Assembly (NCBI GenBank): GCA_016839815.1
Contig: JAEOTM010000187.1
Location: 37,214 to 101,213 of the forward strand
Length of the DNA: 64,000 nt
Reading direction: 5' to 3'
Source of the DNA: Candidatus Hodarchaeota archaeon
GTDB taxonomy: Archaea > Asgardarchaeota > Heimdallarchaeia > Hodarchaeales > Hodarchaeaceae
In this document: positions 11,301-17,251 of the stretch, piece by piece
Position numbering within the stretch: the first letter of the stretch is position 1
How the letters are laid out: the number at the start of each line of letters is the position of its first letter
The notes under the pieces: model-generated
What the model saw: the letters and a program-made list of their open reading frames with translations, nothing else
The model's database searches: none
What the model was told of the DNA's origin: nothing
Program-made: the position numbers and the translations under genes

Positions 11301-11578
11301 ATGGGTTCGCCTTAGATAAACCCGATGCTCGTGGTGGCCAAGAGAATCTCACATTAAACATCCTTGTTCATCAAGATATCTTTAATCTCATTGAACAGTT
11401 TAAAGACGAGATCCAAGAAAAAGTACACGAATTTCATATGACTATGGCAGGAGACTCTAGTAATAAGACATTGATTCGAGTAAAGGCGAATGAAGTTAGA
11501 AAATACGTAAGCGCAATTGTTTTGAGCTATGTTGATATTTACGGAACAACAGAGCTTATAAAAGAAGATGAAGAATAA
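2303..11578 (+). CDS. Giant single-pass surface protein: N-terminal signal/anchor, three DUF2341/LamG-like modules, many Ig/cadherin-like repeats, TM helix, cytosolic longin/roadblock-like tail
   Basis: Track ORF 2264-11578 (TTG start); ATG at 2303 or 2321 precedes a hydrophobic signal. Repeats of RKNITIDSTKV..LTNFPLL / YHLNDNP..DSTSN / GWVYL..; then repeated xxWYRNG...KGDxWxVxVxPxDG..GxW units; TM VLFIAGAAVLLIFVGAVVYVRFIRK near 10918-10995; ~190-aa cytosolic tail. Confidence 0.85.
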   Translation: MMERYIMRLKVLRVQHIMLLTVLMLNVFALMINFNSVLEGEVEGFTADLLRGFGVPIHNEDQSESVIPKLTTESLNKIDERNQVNSFPITTSKIVNSFSLPSWGGLGFGFRKNITIDSTKVPTDLTNFPLLIDMKDAPDIFGVTQASGKDIIFTDSSGTILDHEIELFDDDTYHLVAWVRIPSLSSSLDTRISMYYGNETIGTQQNPSGVWDNDYMAVYHLNDNPSSTIYDSTSNDNDGSSYGSVIQEEGLMGNAYYFDQQGGTNDYLQIPQSTSLNLVGNQMTLEGWVYLQFTPVLHDSMVFDKAGDFYNTDGWMMGVDGEYVSGGVGYPTRLNQRLNTQNNQAIRTDNGAIYPGQWTYLTVVYNGITTSYTGYIDASSVYNNPSISGNIRPVDMDLFIGKRDEAANRVFYGSMDELRISNTTRSTGYITTCYNNYNDPDSFYSISPQEPSFSLFEKQRTLTIDSSIVAGGSDLTNFPLLLNLYLENASQNVLFQDASTSQTLDYEIEHFDAEYNTSHGRLVVWVKIPILSSTVDTEIIMFTDSTIAPVTSNTNIWKGYRGVWHLSESVVDESSANNVYFDATGEGSLGNQHGSDDSGSSLGKGASFDGTNDYIEMGSPNILNLNDSTDSGGIDQVFTLSGWFYRDTTGTIDVIVDKSQDGTYPNILTGYMAYIDSDNRFNFRLMDDDDDGYKMISASTYTNPGWHHFAATFDTCGGGGIFTESVNWKLLIDGVDDTGTKGSWGPGGGAWEWINGYLPNDGYFTIGANSNNSNYFDGLIDEIRLIDSTLSPDWIATEYRNAYNLSSYLSISPEIESQRLWHDDSFARRKDLQIDSSGFQDANNEHHIILRPGARGTDYNQWGVSGANYRHAAVEEVIADGWTTYITHSSNNTYLREMFYAVGLPPTTPSGTITSVRIYSTARTSGVVSSYAFQHYVRVGGSNQWFGSRGLSGSWIKDYDEQTTNPVTSQPWTWQDLVDFEFGVRAQVVEGASAGYIRVTQVYAVVSYIPDSSSLENFPIYLDIDDSDLKTDVQANGNDICFYDEYGMFLAHEIVEFDQNFNSTHAHLSAWIEIPTLSTGGDSYITMYYGNSTLSSQERASETWEDFLAVYHLEEAPTGPVLDSTSNNLDLTSSGTMTTGDLVVGQIGSSIDFDGINDQLFTTQVVSIGSFTISTWVYFDAGVGWNTIVNFDRSISDYRQFAVQDWDPRFDGAGYSYPFGGPYSISTWYHLAFSYDANTTEFNVYVNGALSGPTRYLNIPDLSDDFQLGAWGTGDWWDGKLDEIRIATEKRSEAWIKAEFANQENPSTFITMGQEVELLPPTVNSFGVDDPGNGNPTFWANITDHDSSVSFVSFRVNSSDEMMSKNASGIWTYQLPSVNYGDYYTYQVTNASDLNGNYLSTASIIRDVTFDYDTVLPTVLDWDYDPYKGVNGTFNANVSDSWGTVNTVMVNVTAHDNMGDLSGLWGIMRYTPGGYVNDTIKMLSGTISFVVTVTDIRGNSFTSTEHVSIVINHAPSIENVLLSRDISNETLLPVYSNSTAIYLHYDFNDVDGDSQSGTQIRWYKWNDTAWVQQGAYDDTTQVPRTALIKNAIWRVSVRPRDGIDFGTTVYSDNITIENTVPLIRDPILSPTNPKTGNDLTVSYTWIDADALDTDQSLIQWYRDNGSGYYLLDSYTNDTLLPSSVTIKGDKWRVNVTASDGDGFGNWIVTLEIIILNTAPTLDVDINNKTIPSTVDVNDDLVANYTYYDADGDSESSVEYQWLKFNTTSNDFEIFTTGVDNISYTNTIAGELWRVEIRVSDGTNTSGWVTSATMSIGVAPNNPPSAININLTLSNAVAGGFLYISYTFTDPNGDNETISLYRWYRNSVYQPQFDGYRNLTSASLVKGDSWYAEVRPRDELDYGNWSQSTVIVIGNTVPTVTSTEIFPSGDAFTTNVLVANYETSDVDGDTIVDYKIVWNKYNGTSYEITSLENETEVPGSSTSKGDIWTFEVFIYDGTDWSLGVTSLQKQIRNSEPTITDISLSGGENSSRNITLSYKFVDLDNDTESGTSITWWIISGTGPTQIPNDQLALIFTSFVAGDLVYAAITPDDGSGSTGLFLTIGLSNGLIIVGNSAPTLDDAPNILGPNDSTSFTAGFPIYVNYSASDPDHGEADAIYDIELDGDGYVVGAEYQWYRNDLLVATLTGPTVPTDYLSKGDNWMVRVKPRDRYGYFGDWINSSLIVIANSNPEISGVEFITTYLTTIIDIRVQFTYSDIDGDPIQTENTSILWYRNGILILGTENRTVVSSELIGDSYLVIITLNSINYQKNDNISVTVQPFDGTDWSTTSSTSSEITVQNSLPTVSNLNLLPHNRSGTIIYTTDQINLSWVYFDHDGDNESSPIIIWERNDVIQGLYNNSWFIPSVATAKDEKWDVIIQTFDGTSYSVGLSITIIITNSIPTLTDVILENNEGLTNITYADNGISIDYIYTDADFDSVDENSGFIQWYRNGVHVSVLDNQTSISGSELVKGDNWYAVVQILDRGGVVWSNNRTSQTIFVVNKAPEVISILILEELNQLIEDENLTLILTITDPDINDTDASLIEWLKDGMIQPQFTNQIGISYLDTSPGETWTIRITPSDGIDSGVIRNKSYFIQSRPYIQDLTTIVEQDTDGHFTFGLQVVDALNAITSVRYRVFLNGSALPEIVDTLNSPNATDFWNLDYILSDPAYYNTELLIEVLATSVQDIWDLRFFHFTIIDGVAPRISTATSLGVWFEKNSDDPTHLSFFAEIEEYGAGVANVTLYYYYDPVEAGEGSASVQDFTSILMTFNKSTGATLTYAVTVPYPQDQTDYEILYWVATQDMDGNSNPVAFDIRNYPERISNEKIIQLTMGGLPEEVLFIAGAAVLLIFVGAVVYVRFIRKPEIIGLDKELVMKGVPGVGDEKVFADIDRHTLGLVVSFFDQLHGPIPIIVIPEMLKDNYSKLVALSDRSFSGTGFSDDYTSEVHSSYDFVLAEKLRISVMSYGFALDKPDARGGQENLTLNILVHQDIFNLIEQFKDEIQEKVHEFHMTMAGDSSNKTLIRVKANEVRKYVSAIVLSYVDIYGTTELIKEDEE

Positions 11579-11597
11579 TTTTTTCTCTTCTTATTTT

Positions 11598-13793
11598 TTA
11601 ATCACTTTCGAGTAACGATAGATAATGCATCAACTTGTCTGAGGTTTCATCATCTTCAGGGACTTTTTTGGTCTCTAAATCCACTTTTCGTGGAAATTTA
11701 GTCTCTTTACTTCTGACTAGAAATTTGATGATCATTTTGATCATTCGTGCTGCAAAATCCACAGCACCTTCAGATTCTATTGGTAATTGCATGGCTTGGG
11801 ATAACAAACCACTCAATTGAGCAGAATTAACGCTCTCAATAACGTTGACTCTGCCGATTGGATAGCCACGTTGTACAAAATTAATGAGAACACCTCTCTT
11901 TTGAGATTGTTCCACGGAAAAACCGATTTTATCGGTATCAGGGAGAATGACAAATTCTCCATTAGTTTTAATTTCCAAAGGAATGATATAATCAATTGTT
12001 TCCGACAAACTATCTTTCTCAGGCGTTGCAACTACAAGAGGCTGCTCTTTGAGCTTCTTGATGGATTCAAAAATTACTCTTGCCGAAAACGCCATCGAAG
12101 AGACTCCGTCTTCGAAATAACCAACATTAGCTAAATTCATTTCGTAAGCTAGAAGATACAGAATCTCATCTTGATTAATACTCATAGGGATTTGTGAAGT
12201 CCCGATTACTCCCTTCTTTCCTGATGCACCTTGTTGCAGATACAAGCTAATCTGTACATTTGAGGATTCTTCAATTGCCTCGACTTTGAAACTGATACCT
12301 CGTGCCCCAGGTAGAGTAATTGTTCCATCCACAGTCTCTGATTGTAAGGGCATTTCCATTGGAGCAACGGTGGGTTTTTTCACTTTCTCTTTCTTTTCTA
12401 TCTCAGGTTCTAAGTACTTGCTTACAATTTCATCAATTGCTAATTTCGGCCTTTCAACTGCAAAGACCAAGCATTTTATGATCATCTCTTCATCTAATTC
12501 ATTCTTAAGATGAGCTGAGAATATATCTAGTAATCTTTGGCCTGTTAAATTCTTGAATTTCTTTTCTCCTTGGGAAGTCCGAACAAAAGGAATATACTTT
12601 AGAAAGAACTCGGTTAGGAGGGTGACTGGTATACCAGAGGAAGCTGCAATCTTGAATAATTCACCATACCCAGATTTGACAACCTCGGTTGCTTCATCAG
12701 GTTCTATTCCACAGAAATCTACCAAATAAACAATCTGATTGACCACCTCATTAGCATCAGCGGGAGTTTCTGCCTCAACTATTTCTGTAGGTGCAACTAA
12801 TCCATTTTCAGATTCGGTAATAGGAGTTGCTGGCTCTGCGTGATCGACTTGTAGCTCTTGTGTGTCTATTGGGATTGGGGAAACTTCAGTTGGTGTAATA
12901 ACTGGTTCCATAATTGGTTCTGGTTTAACAGTTGAAGTTGTCTTAACTGGTGTGGGAGTAGATGCTGCTGGAGTAGTTGATATTTTAGGTTGTACAGGTG
13001 CGCCCTCTTCCCCTGCAGACTGAGTTGCTTGTTGCATGAGTGATTGCAATTTTTGTAAGACTGCAGGATCACCTGCCATTTTCGGAGCAGTAATTTGAAT
13101 TTTTGAAGCAGTGGAGACTTTGGCCTTAGGTTTGGCTTTCCGAAGGGTCATTCCTTCCCTCTGAAATTCTTCAATTTCACCAATTGTTCTTCCATCAACA
13201 AAATCGCTCTGAGCAATTGTTGGAGTTGCAAGTTCAAATATACGCCCAAAAGCATCAATGACTGTTTCAGGGGTAAAGATAGATGTTCTAAAAAACCGAA
13301 GTGGCTCACTATATTCTAGTTGAAAGCTTTCTTTCAGTTGAGTGTGAACTGATTCATAATTAGGGGAATTTCGTACAAGATCATTCTTGTGTAAGAACAC
13401 AAAGACCTCGGCCTCAGGAGAATAGTTAATAAGTTTCTCAATGGAGGCTTTAAAATACTGAAAAGCATTATTTCGTGTCGTTTTATTTGCTGTATCAATC
13501 AAAAAGATAAATATTTTTACATTGCTAAATACAAACGGACTAAAGGCAGTAAGAAACTTTTTCAAGAATATTTTCTGTCCACCAAGATCCACAATTGTAA
13601 TAGGTGTATCTTTTATGGTCACAGACAATCTTTCATAGTTTATAGTTGCAGAAAGCTTATCAACATCTTCTGTGCGCTGTTTTAAAAAGAAAATTCTCTT
13701 TACTGCCGTTTTTCCGGCTTCCGAGAGGCCAGCTATAAGAATTTTATGCCCCATCTTCTGAGAAATCTCTGCTTCGCTGACCCACTCTGACAT
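11598..13793 (-). CDS. Large Rag/Gtr-like GTPase with C-terminal helical domain and two tandem repeat domains
   Basis: G1 GLSEAGKTA, G3 DLGGQ, G4 HKND (Rag-type HKxD); Pro/Thr-rich linker; conserved middle region; two related C-terminal repeats. Paralogous to 61535-63682. Confidence 0.85.
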   Translation of the reverse strand: MSEWVSEAEISQKMGHKILIAGLSEAGKTAVKRIFFLKQRTEDVDKLSATINYERLSVTIKDTPITIVDLGGQKIFLKKFLTAFSPFVFSNVKIFIFLIDTANKTTRNNAFQYFKASIEKLINYSPEAEVFVFLHKNDLVRNSPNYESVHTQLKESFQLEYSEPLRFFRTSIFTPETVIDAFGRIFELATPTIAQSDFVDGRTIGEIEEFQREGMTLRKAKPKAKVSTASKIQITAPKMAGDPAVLQKLQSLMQQATQSAGEEGAPVQPKISTTPAASTPTPVKTTSTVKPEPIMEPVITPTEVSPIPIDTQELQVDHAEPATPITESENGLVAPTEIVEAETPADANEVVNQIVYLVDFCGIEPDEATEVVKSGYGELFKIAASSGIPVTLLTEFFLKYIPFVRTSQGEKKFKNLTGQRLLDIFSAHLKNELDEEMIIKCLVFAVERPKLAIDEIVSKYLEPEIEKKEKVKKPTVAPMEMPLQSETVDGTITLPGARGISFKVEAIEESSNVQISLYLQQGASGKKGVIGTSQIPMSINQDEILYLLAYEMNLANVGYFEDGVSSMAFSARVIFESIKKLKEQPLVVATPEKDSLSETIDYIIPLEIKTNGEFVILPDTDKIGFSVEQSQKRGVLINFVQRGYPIGRVNVIESVNSAQLSGLLSQAMQLPIESEGAVDFAARMIKMIIKFLVRSKETKFPRKVDLETKKVPEDDETSDKLMHYLSLLESD

Positions 13794-14109
13794 GACAATG
13801 ACCTTATGCCATTAGTTGTGTAAAACTGCTCTAGATGTTTGTTTGAGAATGTTTCTTTTTAGGATTTCTAATTAAATTTTCAGAACATCCTGTTCATTTG
13901 AGATTTTTATTGAGAAAGCTTCTTGAGGAGTAAGTTTTGATTATAGAATTAGTAAATTTTGGTTTAGTCTAGCTACTTTATAAAAAAGTATAAAATTAGA
14001 AAGACTAGATCAAAAAAATATATCACTAGTTTTACATTGAAGAAGTTGTAAAACAAATTTCAATTATCTACCCCAAAACAAGAGAAAAATAAAAGAGGAT
14101 CCGATAACA

Positions 14110-15006
14110 ATGTCTGGAACCGCTGTATCAAAGATTTTATTTATGGGACTCGGTGCTAGTGGAAAAAGTAGTATCCGATCGATCGTATTTGAAGGGAAAT
14201 CCCTTGACGATGTCAAAGATTACAATGCAACGATAAACTATACTCGATCAACCCGAAATATCATAGATTCCGCTTTTCAAATCTTCGATTGTGGAGGTCA
14301 AGAGTCCTTCATTTCTGTATTCGTAGGAGATCAAGCTGAATTCATTTTCAGCAATGTGTCGATTCTTGTCTGGGTTGTAGATGTTTCCAATTTCGATGCT
14401 GTGTCTACATCTAAGTTCTATTTTGATCATGCTGTGAATAGACTCTATCAATACTCTCCAGATGCTGTAATATATACATTATTCCATAAAATTGATTTAC
14501 TTCTGCCTGATATGCGTGAACAGGTTATTGAGACCATGGAATCCTTTTTTACATCAGATAAAGACATTCAGATCTACTATCGTGGGACTTCAATCTATGA
14601 TCAATCAACCTTTGCTGTTGTAGGAGAGATGGTTCAGACACTTATAACGAAGAGTATCAAAGCCAAGACAGTTTCCGAAGCAATTCAAGAATTTGTAAAG
14701 CAGAATGTGGAATTATCAGGTATTGCAATATATTCCGAAGATGGATTGCCAGTATTCGAAGAGGGTGATTTGGCAAAGAAAATTATTCTACCTGCAAATC
14801 TCTGGTTAACAAATTATGAACGTCTCCGAGGGGATTTTCCTGGTAATAATTTTAAAACCACTTTAGAAACCAATGAATTTATGTTTGTTTTTCAACAAAT
14901 TAAAACGGAGATTCTTCTTGCTGGAGTTGCACGCAAAGTATCCCCTCTCCAATATGTGCTTGTGAAAATGGATAAACTCGCCGAAATTGTCGGAGAGCTG
15001 TTATAA
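14110..15006 (+). CDS. RagA/Gtr1-like small GTPase with C-terminal roadblock-like domain
   Basis: MSGTAVSKILFMGLGASGKSSIRSIVFEG; DCGGQESF; LFHKIDLL (HKxD); C-terminal ELSGIAIYSEDGLPVFE as in roadblock/LC7 domains. Matches the eukaryotic Rag GTPase layout. Confidence 0.9.
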   Translation: MSGTAVSKILFMGLGASGKSSIRSIVFEGKSLDDVKDYNATINYTRSTRNIIDSAFQIFDCGGQESFISVFVGDQAEFIFSNVSILVWVVDVSNFDAVSTSKFYFDHAVNRLYQYSPDAVIYTLFHKIDLLLPDMREQVIETMESFFTSDKDIQIYYRGTSIYDQSTFAVVGEMVQTLITKSIKAKTVSEAIQEFVKQNVELSGIAIYSEDGLPVFEEGDLAKKIILPANLWLTNYERLRGDFPGNNFKTTLETNEFMFVFQQIKTEILLAGVARKVSPLQYVLVKMDKLAEIVGELL

Positions 15007-15022
15007 TAGTATAATTAATAAT

Positions 15023-16081
15023 TTAATCAAATAATAAAAGTCCATTCTCGATTTTACATCCAGACATTACATTCGTTTGGATTGCTTGTTGTACAACTCC
15101 CATAATAAATTTTTCAGAGAATCCTACTTCTGATGCTAACAACGTAAAATCAATTGAGGCTTTATTGTTGAATGCATCCAAAATCCTCTTGGCTAGTAAT
15201 CCTCGAATTTTTTTCACTGGAATTGACAAAAATTGATCTAATTCATCAAAATCGAGTTTTCCTGATAATCTAAGTCGATATTGAAGGCCCATATCCGTCT
15301 GTGTTTCTAATCCAGACTTACTTAGTAATTGTTTTCCTACAAAAGGATCAGTAATCATTTCAGCGCGATATAGGTTTCCTCGAGGCATTTTTTTCTTGAA
15401 CTCATCGACAATTCTTCTTATTTTTGTTTTTACGAGAGGAGTAGGTTGATCGCGAAAAATTACCTGAAGCTGAGTTTTTTCCGTATTTACAAGGAGAATC
15501 GGAGCTAATTCAGGAATCATGGAAATATTACTAAAGGCATCAACAGTTTCTGCATCTGTTATATAATATGCATCCATACCAGTATCGATAATCTGAATAT
15601 TTTGGTCTATCTTCTTTAGGATTTCTTGATTATAAAGATCTTTATCATTTACAATATTGTAGACTCGGAGAGTCCTTTTAATCATGAGTTTCAGAAATTC
15701 CGTATATTTACTGATGGAACTTGAGGTAGTAATAATCCAAAAGAATATCATTCGACCAAATTGAGCAATTCTATTGTCCATAGAATCTTTTGCTGCTAAA
15801 GAAAACATGAAAGCCTCTGAGACATAGGGTTCTTTGGGAGTGGGAATTGGTCCATAAGCCCGTACTTCTCCTGGATTAAATGGCTGACTTGTTCCGATCG
15901 CGGTTAATGTTTTTATTGCCATGGTAAAAGCTTCATCATCAGCCAATGGAGAAGAGTTGTAAATGTTCGTGGGTCCCTCATCCTCGAAAACTGTGACTAT
16001 AAGTCCATCTGTCAGTGCTTTCGTACTATCTTTTTGAGTCATTTTTGGAAAACATCCAGAGATTAAACAAATAATTTCCAT
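15023..16081 (-). CDS. Putative longin/roadblock-like protein with C-terminal winged-helix-like segment
   Basis: N-terminal GLIVTVFEDEGPTNIYNSSPL...AFMFSLAAKDSMDNRIAQFGRMIFFWIIT is longin/roadblock-like; C-terminal SIDFTLLASEVGFSEKFIMGVVQQAIQTNVMSGCKIENGLLLFD is wHTH-like. True start may be the internal Met (MTQKDSTK). Confidence 0.5.
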   Translation of the reverse strand: MEIICLISGCFPKMTQKDSTKALTDGLIVTVFEDEGPTNIYNSSPLADDEAFTMAIKTLTAIGTSQPFNPGEVRAYGPIPTPKEPYVSEAFMFSLAAKDSMDNRIAQFGRMIFFWIITTSSSISKYTEFLKLMIKRTLRVYNIVNDKDLYNQEILKKIDQNIQIIDTGMDAYYITDAETVDAFSNISMIPELAPILLVNTEKTQLQVIFRDQPTPLVKTKIRRIVDEFKKKMPRGNLYRAEMITDPFVGKQLLSKSGLETQTDMGLQYRLRLSGKLDFDELDQFLSIPVKKIRGLLAKRILDAFNNKASIDFTLLASEVGFSEKFIMGVVQQAIQTNVMSGCKIENGLLLFD

Positions 16082-16192
16082 TCATTATAATATTTAATCT
16101 TTCGAATTACTAGTTAATAAAAAAATCCTAGTTTAGCTTACCAGAAAACTCATGTAAATACTATTCTATATATCTTCATCATAGAGTAAAAT

Positions 16193-17239
16193 CTAGTTAA
16201 AAGAATCCAATTTCACATGGTTTCTGACAAGTTCTTCTAGAAGTTCGATCTTTTGTGTCTCATCCTTAGTAAAGAGAATTTCCATATCGTCAATGAGTTT
16301 GGCGACTGCAAATGTATCATTTGTAGCAAGTAGAATTGGAATATTCCTAGTATCTGCTTTCGATTTGATGATGGGATCGTCAGGAAGAATATTATTTGTA
16401 AGGACTATTCCTGCGGTACTGGATTCTAACGCAGCTGTAATCATATCGACACGGTCACCAGGAGTGATAATAAGCTTATTTTCTGAATGCCACAATGGTT
16501 TTGTAACAACTTGCGCTGCACTCATAGCCCCCACAAAGATATGGTTAACAACATTCATTAATCCCTCTTCGCCAGCAATAATTTTCGCAAATAATGTTTT
16601 GTAGAGATAATCGATGGTGAATCGTGTCAGTGTTTCATCATAGGGAATAATCCCCAAAACAGGCACATCCAGTTCATCGAAAATTTCCAAATAGATATTT
16701 TTGAATTCCTCGATATCTTTGATTTGATTGACAATAACACCTGCAAAAATATCTGGATCAGAGAGAACACACTTTTTCAAGAATATAATCTCATCTGCAA
16801 TTTCACTTCCTTCACCACTCAATATTAGTAATAACTGAGCACCTACACTTTTCGCAATGGTCATAGGATCCAAAAACACAGAATGTCCATATGCTAGATT
16901 CTGACCTCCTTCAATTAGGACAACATCATGATCCTTACTCACATTATCACATATAGTTTTCAATTTTTTACGCGTGGATTGTTTATCATACATAAAGCGT
17001 AATTTACTATGATCGAAACCTAGGGAAATGTCCTCTGGTTTCTCTGTTAGACTTAAAACATTAGAAACTAAGGAGGCATCGTAATCCCAGAGGCGTTTCT
17101 TTTGATATAACAATCGATCTCCCAAGGGTTTCATATAACCGCATGAAATGTTTTTCCTTGAAAGGGCTTTTGCAATACCTATTATAATACTGGTTTTACC
17201 TGCTTCTTTATGAGTGGAAGCTACCACAATCCTTTTCAT
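16193..17239 (-). CDS. BioD-like P-loop ATPase with DRTGG domain (phosphotransacetylase N-terminal-like)
   Basis: MKRIVVASTHKEAGKTSIIIGIAKAL; later ITPGDRVDMITAALESSTAGIVLTNNILPDDPI is the DRTGG-type pattern. Confidence 0.8.
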   Translation of the reverse strand: MKRIVVASTHKEAGKTSIIIGIAKALSRKNISCGYMKPLGDRLLYQKKRLWDYDASLVSNVLSLTEKPEDISLGFDHSKLRFMYDKQSTRKKLKTICDNVSKDHDVVLIEGGQNLAYGHSVFLDPMTIAKSVGAQLLLILSGEGSEIADEIIFLKKCVLSDPDIFAGVIVNQIKDIEEFKNIYLEIFDELDVPVLGIIPYDETLTRFTIDYLYKTLFAKIIAGEEGLMNVVNHIFVGAMSAAQVVTKPLWHSENKLIITPGDRVDMITAALESSTAGIVLTNNILPDDPIIKSKADTRNIPILLATNDTFAVAKLIDDMEILFTKDETQKIELLEELVRNHVKLDSFN

Positions 17240-17251
17240 TTTTATTCACCT

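Noticed and set aside
2303-11578. Repetitive region considered as DNA repeats or CRISPR-like array
   Set aside because: Repetition is at protein level with diverged nucleotide sequence; no short direct repeats with regular spacers.
16293-16604. 103-aa plus-strand ORF opposite the BioD/DRTGG gene
   Set aside because: Lies antisense within a well-supported CDS; composition looks like reverse-frame translation with no recognisable domain.
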